This document shows positions 1 to 6,128 of a stretch of DNA of 6,373 nucleotides, in pieces. The DNA is from Spirochaetales bacterium (GTDB lineage: Bacteria > Spirochaetota > Spirochaetia > DSM-27196 > PWMO01), in contig SKLB01000139.1 of assembly GCA_007123465.1 (NCBI GenBank), positions 1 through 6,373 on the forward strand, read 5' to 3'. The translations under genes and the position numbers were made by a program. The number at the start of each line of letters is the position of its first letter. Position 1 is the stretch's first letter. The notes under the pieces are model-generated. The model saw only the letters and a program-made list of their open reading frames with translations, searched no databases and was not told the DNA's origin.

Positions 1-158
1 AGCGCAAAGAAAAACGCGGTGCGATTCCAGCTGAGGTCAGCCACTACTGGGCCGGCCAGGAGTTGCCCGATGCCTGGATCAAGTACCCGTGGGATGCGCT
101 CGATATCGACCGGCAGGACAGTGCTGCACGCACAAAACCGCTGACGGCCCCGGTATGA
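1..158 (+). CDS. 3' end of an unrecognised protein gene (partial)
   Basis: The third reading frame is open from the window edge to a TGA at 156-158 and encodes the last 51 residues of a protein. The other two plus frames close earlier (a TGA in frame 2 near position 32). The peptide has a natural composition, with an aromatic-rich stretch (HYWAGQELPDAWIKYPWDAL) followed by a polar tail ending in TAPV, as expected of a real C-terminus. I do not recognise the family, and no catalytic motif is visible in what remains. It lies 92 bp upstream of the reductase gene in the same orientation, but a good promoter in that gap suggests the downstream pair is transcribed separately. Coding status is fairly likely; function is unknown. 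Confidence 0.6.
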   Translation, partial: RKEKRGAIPAEVSHYWAGQELPDAWIKYPWDALDIDRQDSAARTKPLTAPV

Positions 159-176
159 GTACGTACCGCCGGCAGT

Positions 177-192
177 GCTTCAAGCTTGAAGC
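177..192. promoter_or_regulatory. Perfect 16-bp palindrome, candidate operator
   Basis: GCTTCAAGCTTGAAGC reads identically on both strands without a mismatch. It covers the -35 hexamer (186-191) of the promoter for the reductase-amidohydrolase pair, a position where a bound dimeric repressor would block RNA polymerase. No T-run follows it, so it does not look like a terminator. Its length and symmetry suit TetR-, MarR- or GntR-type dimers, but no regulator gene lies in the window and the cognate protein cannot be named. Confidence 0.5.
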
Positions 193-214
193 CTCCGCTG
201 CCGTGACTTATACT
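186..214 (+). promoter_or_regulatory. Sigma70-type promoter of the SDR-amidohydrolase unit
   Basis: The -35 box TTGAAG (186-191, 4 of 6 consensus bases) and the -10 box TATACT (209-214, 5 of 6) are separated by the optimal 17 bp. Transcription would start near 221, giving a leader of about 30 nt that contains the ribosome binding site. The -35 box overlaps the 16-bp palindrome at 177-192, so the promoter is probably regulated. Confidence 0.65.
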
Positions 215-237
215 GAGCTATAACGCAGCACGAAATC

Positions 238-243
238 AGGAGG
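238..243 (+). promoter_or_regulatory. Strong Shine-Dalgarno site of the SDR gene
   Basis: AGGAGG, a full match to the anti-Shine-Dalgarno core, lies 7 nt before the ATG at 251. This spacing fixes the start codon of the reductase. Confidence 0.85.
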
Positions 244-250
244 CACGCGT

Positions 251-1033
251 ATGGGGCAATTGGACGGCAAAGTGGCACTGGTAACCGGGGGCGGAACCGG
301 AATCGGCAAGGCGATCGCCAAGCGATTCTATGACGAAGGAGCCTTGGTTGCAATCTGCGGCCGACGTGGAGAAGTGCTTGCATCGGCGGCGCCCGACATT
401 GGCCCTGATCGGTCACGCGTGCTGCACGGCGTAATGGATGTGAACGAGACAAAGCAGGCTGAGCGCTTTCTTCAGAGTGTGGTGGAGCGCTTCGGGGGCC
501 TCGACATACTGGTCAATAACGCCGGTATCATGCGCTTCGGCTCGCTGGCCGAGTCAAGCGACGAGCTCTGGGGCAGCATGATGGACACCAATCTGTTTGG
601 TCCCTGGCGCTTGATGTGCCTCGCGCTGCCGCATTTGCGCAAACGCGGCGGGGGTTCGATTGTCAACCTGTCGTCGATTGCGGGGCACAAGTCACTGCCC
701 AACGCCGGTGTCTACTGTACCTCCAAGGCGGCGCTCAATATGATGTCTCAGGTGGCGGCGTTGGAGTGGGCTTCCGATAACATCCGCGTGAATTTAATTG
801 CGCCGGGACTGGTGGAGGACACCGAACTGGCCGATCCAATCTTTGGCCCCGAGGGTGTGCCCGAGTTCTACGCCAAACTTCGTGAGCTGCATCCGCTCGG
901 ACGCTCCGGTACCCCGCTGGACGTAGCCGAGGCCGCACTGTTTCTGGCCAGTGAACAGAGCTCCTGGACCACCGGTGTGATGCTGCCGCTGGACGGAGGG
1001 CGTCACCTGGCTACCAACCGGCCGCCATTGTAG
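251..1033 (+). CDS. SDR family NAD(P)-dependent oxidoreductase
   Basis: A 260-residue classical short-chain dehydrogenase/reductase, the usual length for the family, predicted cytosolic. The Rossmann cofactor motif TGGGTGIG is at residues 12-19, the adenine-pocket aspartate D63 is followed by V64, and NNAG is at 89-92. The catalytic tetrad is complete: N114, S142, Y155 and K159 (YCTSK). The PG motif is at 185-186, and the C-terminal segment LPLDGG is typical. Arginines R38 and R39 directly after the second beta strand favour NADP(H) over NAD(H). The family interconverts alcohols and ketones or reduces enoyl/oxoacyl groups; the substrate cannot be read from sequence, and the FabG-like look is common to many catabolic SDRs. 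The ATG at 251 is fixed by AGGAGG at 238-243. The gene is first in a two-gene unit with the amidohydrolase 44 bp downstream, behind a promoter with an operator-like palindrome. Confidence 0.95.
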   Translation: MGQLDGKVALVTGGGTGIGKAIAKRFYDEGALVAICGRRGEVLASAAPDIGPDRSRVLHGVMDVNETKQAERFLQSVVERFGGLDILVNNAGIMRFGSLAESSDELWGSMMDTNLFGPWRLMCLALPHLRKRGGGSIVNLSSIAGHKSLPNAGVYCTSKAALNMMSQVAALEWASDNIRVNLIAPGLVEDTELADPIFGPEGVPEFYAKLRELHPLGRSGTPLDVAEAALFLASEQSSWTTGVMLPLDGGRHLATNRPPL

Positions 1034-1077
1034 GTGCGTCTTCAGGCGCCCCTGACGTCTTGGATCGAGTTTCCGTT

Positions 1078-2334
1078 ATGAATGGCTCCGGTGGTTCAAG
1101 TAAATCTGACTCCACCTTCTTTGACGTTCACTGCCACGCCATTCATCTGGGTCACCCCAATATTCTGGCACTGCTTGCGCGCCGCCGTCAGGATCGCGGC
1201 GGACTCGGTGAACTGCTGTTTGGTCCGTACACTGCTTTTTTGCTAAGACGCCCCGGACAGAAGTTCCGCAACCTGCTGTCGGTGATGGAAAACGATGCAG
1301 GTGCCATTTTCAAGCTCATGGAAGACGATCTGCGCGGCGAGTTCGATCGTGCTCGCACCAAGCCGCTGTTGCGCGACGGAACACTTCACATCGGTGAGCG
1401 CAGCTACAGCAGCGCTGTGCTGACGCCTCTGATCATCGATTTCGGTGTCAAGGAGATGCAACCGCTGCGTACGTACTACAACCGCGTACCCTCCAAGCCG
1501 ATTACCGATCAGGTTATCGAGATAGTGGAAGGCATGAAGCGCTACTACGCCGAGTCCCGCAACGGGTTTTTTGAAATCTATCCATTTCTGGGAATCAATC
1601 CTGCCAACTACGAACTCGAGGCTATGGACCGCATGCTGGGCAAGTACTTCGGCCGCTACGTTCCGGTCAGACGGGTCTTCCGACGGGTCCAGCGCCAGAC
1701 CCGAGAGCTTACCGTGAAGATCGCCGCCATCAAGAGCTTCACCTTTCTCGGTATCAAGCTCTACCCGCCGCTGGGATTCGATCCCTGGCCGCCGCTGGGG
1801 GCAGAGCGGGACAAGGTTGAGCATTTGTACCGGTTCTGCGAGGCCAGGCGCATCCCCATTACAACCCATTGCAGCGATGCAGGATTTGTGGCTGTAGAAA
1901 GGTCGCGCAGTAGAACCATAACATCGCCGTTGCGCTGGAAGAGCGTGCTTAAAGAATACCCGGAGCTACGAATCAACTTTGCACATTTTGGCCGCCAGTA
2001 TCACCGGCGCCTGGGAGTTCTCTCAGACCATAGCTGGCGCAGCACACTTATGGGCTTTATGCGGGACTACCCGCACGTGTACAGTGACATCGCCTTTAAC
2101 GCTACCCGGCTCAGCTTCTACAGCCAACTTGCTGCGTTGCTGCGAGCTTTGCCCGACAATCGCCTGGAGAACGTTACCTCGCGGCTGCTTTTCGGCAGCG
2201 ACTTCCCGCTCAGCCTCATTGACGCCGAGTCCTACGCGCACTACGTGGGCCGATTGGCCGAGGCGCCGCTGGATGCAACAACCAGGCATCGTGTGTGCAG
2301 TTTGAACCCGTCACAGTTCCTGTTCGGTGAGTAG
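1078..2334 (+). CDS. Amidohydrolase family protein (ACMSD/Amidohydrolase_2-like metal-dependent hydrolase)
   Basis: A 418-residue TIM-barrel metal enzyme when started at the ATG at 1078. The metal ligands of the superfamily are visible in order: HCH (H18, H20) at the end of strand 1, H264 in ITTHCSDAGF, H303 in FAHFGR, and D375 in LLFGSDFPLS. IKLYPPLGFDP with K227 marks the conserved barrel strand before H264. By analogy with ACMSD (known Zn ligands His, His, His, Asp and a catalytic His), H18, H20, H264 and D375 would bind one divalent metal and H303 would be catalytic. Relatives hydrolyse C-N bonds, open lactones or decarboxylate aromatic acids; the reaction here is unknown. The segment between HCH and H264 is about 80 residues longer than in ACMSD-size members. 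A TTG at 1060 would add six residues; neither start has a good Shine-Dalgarno site, and I prefer the ATG. It is probably co-transcribed with the SDR. Its 3' end overlaps the transporter gene on the other strand by 24 bp. Confidence 0.9.
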   Translation: MNGSGGSSKSDSTFFDVHCHAIHLGHPNILALLARRRQDRGGLGELLFGPYTAFLLRRPGQKFRNLLSVMENDAGAIFKLMEDDLRGEFDRARTKPLLRDGTLHIGERSYSSAVLTPLIIDFGVKEMQPLRTYYNRVPSKPITDQVIEIVEGMKRYYAESRNGFFEIYPFLGINPANYELEAMDRMLGKYFGRYVPVRRVFRRVQRQTRELTVKIAAIKSFTFLGIKLYPPLGFDPWPPLGAERDKVEHLYRFCEARRIPITTHCSDAGFVAVERSRSRTITSPLRWKSVLKEYPELRINFAHFGRQYHRRLGVLSDHSWRSTLMGFMRDYPHVYSDIAFNATRLSFYSQLAALLRALPDNRLENVTSRLLFGSDFPLSLIDAESYAHYVGRLAEAPLDATTRHRVCSLNPSQFLFGE

Positions 2335-3594
2335 CGGCTGATTTCGGGCTGCGGCGGTTCCCGACAGCACTCCTGCTGCGGTTAAGAGAGCTAACGTGAC
2401 CACTGCACACACAAACAGCAGCATTGCAGAGAAGCCCCACAACTCGATCAGCTGCCCGGTCAGGCTCGGGGCCACTACTACGCCGAGCGATCCGGCGGCC
2501 ACTATTGTTGCCACCGATCGAGCCTCGTGGGTAGCCTGCCGCGTCATGTTAACTACTGTTGCCCACACTGGCCCCGCGCCTGCTCCCACCAGGAAGACCG
2601 AGACTCCGGCCAGCAGCGGGTTCGGACTTATCATCAGAAAGATGAGTCCTGCCAGGAACAGCGAGAAACCGGACATGATATTGGTTCGATAGGAGAGCCT
2701 GAGCGGAAGGAAAGCCGCTGATGCACGCGTCACAAGCATTCCAGTCCAGAACAGTGACAGGTACTGTGCCGCTTCACTGGCACTCAGTCCGCGCTCGATT
2801 TCGAAGAGGGCTACGGTCCATGTGACCATACTCCCCTCGGCAAGCACGTACAGGAACATCACCAGCGCTATAACGGCAACCTGTGCCCGCGAGAACACGA
2901 ACGTCTTACGCTGCCGGTCCGGCGGTTGGGGTGGGGGTAGAGCGGAGCTGCGCTGCCGTCTCGATTGCATCCACCAGGCGCCCGCGTAGCAGGCAGCAAT
3001 TGCGGCAGTGGATATGCCGAAGGCGGAGAACGCGCTGTACCATGTGGACCCAAGCCGCAACACGTAAGCCGCTATCTGCGGCGCCAGGACGGCTCCGAGG
3101 CAGTAGAAGAACTGGGATAGATTCAACAACCTGCTGGAGCCCGGCGTATCGAAGTCCGATATTATCACCGACGAGAGGCTCTCGATCAGGCCTCCTCCTC
3201 CTCCGAGTACTGCAGCCCACAGGTAGAAGGTCATGATCGGTCCTGATCTCGGTACCAGAAACAGTGCAAGGCTGATCAGGGAAAGCCCCACGAGGACCAG
3301 CGCCATTTCTGGAATTCGAAACCTGTCGACCAGCCAACCGCCCAGCAATGTGAAGGCCGTATACGCCATGAACTGGGCCGTGACAGCGGTACCGAGCAGC
3401 GTAACCGGGAAGTTCAGGTCACGCGCAGCGGTAGTAAGAATCGACGGGAGCGCATTGGCAGAGACAGCAAAGCTTGCGAGTCCCAGAAGTGACGCAAAAA
3501 GGATAGGCTCGCGAAATATACCGGCCATCTGAAACTGGTCTGGTGCATTGGGACGAGGGGCGCTCTGGTTGTCGATAGAATCAGTTTGACGCAT
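2311..3594 (-). CDS. MFS transporter, 12 transmembrane segments
   Basis: A 427-residue inner-membrane protein of the major facilitator superfamily. About twelve hydrophobic segments can be counted (roughly residues 31-52, 66-85, 97-114, 119-140, 158-178, 187-209, 236-255, 277-297, 303-321, 326-347, 360-380, 387-410), split 6+6 by a basic, proline-rich cytoplasmic loop at about 210-235. The loop between segments 2 and 3 carries a motif-A variant, GGWLVDRFR (85-93). The GAGAGPVWATVV stretch (337-348) resembles the corresponding segment of fucose-permease-like carriers; that affinity is weak inference. Substrate is unknown; the neighbouring reductase and amidohydrolase suggest a small organic compound. 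The start at 3594 is chosen because an in-frame ATG at 3738 would run into the divergent SGNH gene and add a non-hydrophobic, cysteine-rich tail unlike MFS proteins; an ATG at 3630 is also possible. No Shine-Dalgarno site precedes 3594. The stop lies inside the end of the convergent amidohydrolase gene. Confidence 0.9.
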   Translation of the reverse strand: MRQTDSIDNQSAPRPNAPDQFQMAGIFREPILFASLLGLASFAVSANALPSILTTAARDLNFPVTLLGTAVTAQFMAYTAFTLLGGWLVDRFRIPEMALVLVGLSLISLALFLVPRSGPIMTFYLWAAVLGGGGGLIESLSSVIISDFDTPGSSRLLNLSQFFYCLGAVLAPQIAAYVLRLGSTWYSAFSAFGISTAAIAACYAGAWWMQSRRQRSSALPPPQPPDRQRKTFVFSRAQVAVIALVMFLYVLAEGSMVTWTVALFEIERGLSASEAAQYLSLFWTGMLVTRASAAFLPLRLSYRTNIMSGFSLFLAGLIFLMISPNPLLAGVSVFLVGAGAGPVWATVVNMTRQATHEARSVATIVAAGSLGVVVAPSLTGQLIELWGFSAMLLFVCAVVTLALLTAAGVLSGTAAARNQPLLTEQEL

Positions 3595-3601
3595 GCAGCG
3601 C

Positions 3602-3630
3602 AGTATACAGCAAGAAACAAACGGTTGCAT
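3602..3630 (-). promoter_or_regulatory. Candidate promoter of the MFS gene, possibly leaderless
   Basis: On the minus strand TATACT (3602-3607, 5 of 6 of the -10 consensus) is preceded at 17 bp by a poor -35 match, ATGCAA (3625-3630, 3 of 6). The -10 box ends 7 nt before the ATG at 3594, so transcription would begin at or next to the start codon. The -10 match is good but the -35 match is weak. Confidence 0.35.
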
Positions 3631-3685
3631 CCCGCGCAGATAGAGCCGGTATTGACCGCAGCCCCCCGCGATGGCGACCTTACAT

Positions 3686-3692
3686 AGAGGAG
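3686..3692 (+). promoter_or_regulatory. Shine-Dalgarno site of the SGNH gene
   Basis: AGAGGAG lies 5 nt before the ATG at 3698 and fixes that start. Upstream, TTGACC (3652-3657) is a good -35 match, but no convincing -10 follows at the right distance, so the promoter of this gene is unresolved. Confidence 0.75.
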
Positions 3693-3697
3693 CGTAG

Positions 3698-4303
3698 ATG
3701 TCACACATCGTACTATTGGGGGACTCGGTTTTTGACAACGCCGTCTATTGCGCACCGCAGCCGGATGTGGCGTCGCACCTGCGGCACATTGTGGGGCCCC
3801 GGACAGCGGTTAGCCTGCTTGCCGTCGACGGCAGTATCACTTCCGAAGTATCGCATCAGCTGAGCGATGTTCCCGACGCTGCAACCGATCTGGTGATCTC
3901 CAGTGGCGGGAATGACGCGTTGAGCCATCAAGGGCTGCTCGATCTACCGGTAGATCGGGTTGCTCGGGCTTTGTCTGCGTTCGATGAGCCGCTGCGCCGG
4001 TTTGGCACGGACTATAGGGCGCTATTGGAGCAGGCGTCTCGGACCGGTCTGCAGATAACGGTCTGTACCATCTACAATGGCAACCTCCCGCCGGAGATAG
4101 CTGTTGCTGCGAGTATAGCGGTAGCGCTGTTCAACGACATCATTCAGCGCGCGGCACACGAGGTGGGAGCAGCAGTAATCGAACTGCGTGCAGTCTGCAA
4201 TAGCCAAGAACACTACGCCAACCCCATCGAACCGTCGGGTAGCGGCGGCGCCAGCATTGCGCGCGCGATAGCCGAATCGTTGCGCGTCCGCGCCGCTCGC
4301 TGA
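3698..4303 (+). CDS. SGNH/GDSL hydrolase family protein with altered block V
   Basis: A 201-residue protein with the order of SGNH-hydrolase blocks. Block I is GDSVFDN (residues 8-14) with nucleophile S10. G45 in VDGSI is a candidate for the block II glycine, and SSGGNDA (69-75) with N72 is block III. These give the serine and the two oxyanion-hole residues. Block V normally reads D-x-x-H; here the aligned segment is N175-P-I-E178-P-S followed by GSGG, so both the Asp and the His appear replaced. I recall NPIEPS-type endings in other proteins annotated as SGNH/GDSL hydrolases, so this may be a subfamily trait, but that is memory, not a search. H172 lies close by. Family members are esterases, lipases or acyl/acetyl hydrolases. 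There is no signal peptide or membrane segment, so it should be cytosolic. It is divergent from the MFS gene across a 103-bp gap and is followed by a separately promoted DUF362 gene. Substrate is unknown. Confidence 0.85.
   Translation: MSHIVLLGDSVFDNAVYCAPQPDVASHLRHIVGPRTAVSLLAVDGSITSEVSHQLSDVPDAATDLVISSGGNDALSHQGLLDLPVDRVARALSAFDEPLRRFGTDYRALLEQASRTGLQITVCTIYNGNLPPEIAVAASIAVALFNDIIQRAAHEVGAAVIELRAVCNSQEHYANPIEPSGSGGASIARAIAESLRVRAAR
3940..3957. repeat. Perfect 18-bp palindrome inside the SGNH coding region
   Basis: CGATCTACCGGTAGATCG is perfectly self-complementary over 18 bases. It encodes residues 82-86 (DLPVD) and the flanking codon edges of the SGNH protein, so it is in frame with no stop. 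By a simple random model, about 0.02 such sites are expected in 6.4 kb on one pass. No second copy is evident by eye. It could be an intragenic protein-binding site, an RNA hairpin, or chance. Confidence 0.55.
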
Positions 4304-4342
4304 TCTGCAGCACGGCTGCCCGTTCGAGTCCGGCGACGGCCT

Positions 4343-4370
4343 TTCACAGTGACCTGGCCTCTGTTACACT
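4343..4370 (+). promoter_or_regulatory. Extended -10 promoter of the DUF362 gene, near-leaderless
   Basis: TTCACA (4343-4348, 5 of 6 of the -35 consensus) is followed after 16 bp by TACACT (4365-4370, 4 of 6), with a TGt extended -10 element at 4362-4364. The expected start of transcription, near 4377, is only a few bases before the ATG at 4380, so the mRNA would have almost no 5' leader. Confidence 0.5.
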
Positions 4371-4379
4371 GGACAAGAT

Positions 4380-5528
4380 ATGTCTTCTAACGCAGACAAG
4401 TTCGATGTGACGCTGTTCTACGGATCCGACCCAGAGCCCGCACTGCGGCGGCTTGTGAAGGCGATTGAACCCTTCAGCGCGCTTGCGCCCGGCGCGCGCG
4501 TAGTGATCAAACCAAACATGGTTGTCTCGCGCCGCCAATGGCTGGGCGCCAACACTCGCCCTGAAACTGTGGAAGCCCTGATTGTGCTGTTGCGCGAGCA
4601 CGGCGTGCATGACATTACCGTGGCAGACGGCAGCGGCATGGGAGAATCCGCTACCCGTGCATTCAAGATCTGCGGTTACACCGAGATAGCGCACAGACAC
4701 GGTGTGCGACTGCTTGACATAGAGCGCGACCGCTTTGTGCAGCGCGCAACGCGCGCAGCCGGTCCGTTTTCCGAGCTTTCGATCTCGAAGACCGTGGCAG
4801 AATGCGACTATCTTATCAATGTGCCGGTGATCAAGGCGCACAGCCAGACTCGCGTTACGTGCAGCCTGAAGAATCTCAAGGGCGTGATGCCGCGCAGACT
4901 GAAGAGTGGCTTCCACGGGGTTGACCTGGAACGTGCGATTGCACAGCTGGCTGACCTGGTGGTTCCTGACCTTGTGATTGCAGATGGGACCTACGGCGAT
5001 CTGACAAGCGAGCTCGGTGGAAGGCCGGTTAACATCGGCGTTGTTGCTGCCGGATACGATCCGCTGGCTGTCGATTGCTTTGCAGCGGCCACTCTGGGAT
5101 TTGTGCCGCAGCAAATAAGCCATATCGCCCACTACGCCCGGGCACGAGGGGTTGATCTGGAGACATTCAGCCCCAGGCTGCAGAAGTTGAATCGGCCCAC
5201 CGGGGACCGGGTCTTTCAAACCGATACCCAGCCGTTGCGCGGCTACCCTTGTACGGTGCACAGTGGCGGCGCGTGCTGTACCTGCTACGGCAACCTGCAC
5301 TTTGCGCTCGAGCGGCTGAGCGAAGCCGGCTTGCTGCAGCGCGATGACCACTACTACATCGGGCGCGGCAACACGCCCCGCGCCTCCGGCAGCAAAGGCC
5401 GCACTGTTGCGGTAGGTGATTGCGCAGGACGTGAATTATCAGCCGCGGAATCTCCGCTGATCGACGTACCCGGCTGCCCGCCAAATGCCGACTCGATAGT
5501 CCGGACGATACGCGGGGCCGGGCGCTGA
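4380..5528 (+). CDS. DUF362 domain-containing protein with NuoB-like C-terminal cysteine motif
   Basis: A 382-residue soluble protein of the DUF362 family (PF04015), whose biochemical function is generally unsettled. Hallmarks are VVIKPNMV (41-48), the VADGSGMGES segment (81-90), an SKTVAECDYLINVPVIKAH block (136-154), SLKNLKGVMP (162-171), and GYDPLAVDCFAA (225-236). Many DUF362 proteins end in a ferredoxin-like CxxCxxC domain; this one does not. Instead its last 100 residues contain C291, GACC (C299, C300), C302, GDC (C348) and VPGCPP (C366). The order CC / GxC / VPGCPP matches the [4Fe-4S] ligands of NuoB and NiFe-hydrogenase small subunits, so an Fe-S site is plausible (inference). The start is the ATG at 4380; only a weak GGA lies upstream and a promoter sits almost on top of it. 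There is no signal peptide. Its neighbours are an independent SGNH gene upstream and a convergent nitroreductase 4 bp downstream. Confidence 0.9.
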   Translation: MSSNADKFDVTLFYGSDPEPALRRLVKAIEPFSALAPGARVVIKPNMVVSRRQWLGANTRPETVEALIVLLREHGVHDITVADGSGMGESATRAFKICGYTEIAHRHGVRLLDIERDRFVQRATRAAGPFSELSISKTVAECDYLINVPVIKAHSQTRVTCSLKNLKGVMPRRLKSGFHGVDLERAIAQLADLVVPDLVIADGTYGDLTSELGGRPVNIGVVAAGYDPLAVDCFAAATLGFVPQQISHIAHYARARGVDLETFSPRLQKLNRPTGDRVFQTDTQPLRGYPCTVHSGGACCTCYGNLHFALERLSEAGLLQRDDHYYIGRGNTPRASGSKGRTVAVGDCAGRELSAAESPLIDVPGCPPNADSIVRTIRGAGR

Positions 5529-5532
5529 TCTG

Positions 5533-6123
5533 TTAATCGGACCCACGCCACGGTTGCCCCCAGCGTTCGGTACTGGCCACCGCTTCAAGTGCCTTGCGCC
5601 GTTTGCCACCCTGTGGCGAACGGCCCGCCTGCGCTGAGGAGCCGCTTTCGGGGTAGCCAACGGTGATCAGCAGCACCGGGCGGCGGGACTTCGGCACCTC
5701 CAGCAGAGCCCGGGTGCGTTTCTCATCGAACCAGCCGATCATGCAGGTGCCGAGGCCGAGTTCGGCAGCCTGCAGGCAGAAGTGCTCCGCTGAGATCCCG
5801 ATATCGATCAGATAGAACGGCTTGTTCTTCAGCGCGGCACCAATCTGTGAGGAAATGTTGGGCCGCTCGGCTATTACGGCAACTATCAGCGGTGCCTGCA
5901 CGGCAAAGCGGTTCATGGCACCGACCGGGGGTACGGTCAGCCGCGCCAGCTCGGTTCGGCGGGGTGTATCGCTGACCACCACGTAGTGCCACGGTTGAGC
6001 GTTGCACGCCGAGGGGGCCAGGCGCGCAGCCTGCAGGCATTGCTCGATTGCCGCCCTTGGCACCGGGGTTTCGGCGTAGGCGCGCACGCTACGCCGTTGT
6101 TCGACGAGTGTTGTAAAGTCCAT
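5533..6123 (-). CDS. Nitroreductase family protein (FMN-dependent)
   Basis: A 196-residue flavoprotein of the nitroreductase superfamily, typical length, cytosolic. The FMN-phosphate binding start RRSVRAY (residues 10-16) is followed by APSACNAQPWHYVVV (36-50), whose PS-x-x-N-x-QPW core is diagnostic, and by GLGTCMIGWF (123-132), the GLG-x-C-x-x-G segment near the flavin. VGYPE (155-159) and a basic RSPQGGKRRK tail close the fold. Members form homodimers and use NAD(P)H to reduce nitroaromatics, quinones or enones; some in this short class act on specific metabolites. The substrate cannot be assigned. The gene ends 4 bp from the convergent DUF362 gene. The next gene upstream on the same strand ends at 6252, 128 bp away. 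The ATG at 6123 has no clear Shine-Dalgarno site but has a -10-like box directly before it. Confidence 0.93.
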   Translation of the reverse strand: MDFTTLVEQRRSVRAYAETPVPRAAIEQCLQAARLAPSACNAQPWHYVVVSDTPRRTELARLTVPPVGAMNRFAVQAPLIVAVIAERPNISSQIGAALKNKPFYLIDIGISAEHFCLQAAELGLGTCMIGWFDEKRTRALLEVPKSRRPVLLITVGYPESGSSAQAGRSPQGGKRRKALEAVASTERWGQPWRGSD

Positions 6124-6128
6124 GCGCT

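Noticed and set aside
148..168. Short inverted repeat CGGTA/TACCG spanning the stop codon of the left-edge gene, as a terminator
   Set aside because: The stem is only 5 bp with an 8-nt loop and no T-run follows.
1243..1869. A 208-codon open frame on the minus strand opposite the amidohydrolase gene
   Set aside because: It mirrors a gene with all metal-ligand motifs intact; no ribosome binding site or recognisable domain is visible.
3595..3738. A 48-residue N-terminal extension of the MFS protein starting at 3738
   Set aside because: It would overlap the divergent SGNH start and its Shine-Dalgarno site, and the added residues are not typical of an MFS N-terminus.
4344..5351. A 335-codon open frame on the minus strand opposite the DUF362 gene
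   Set aside because: It is antisense to a gene with clear family motifs, its translation shows no domain or plausible hydrophobic/charged pattern, and long antisense frames are common in GC-rich genes.
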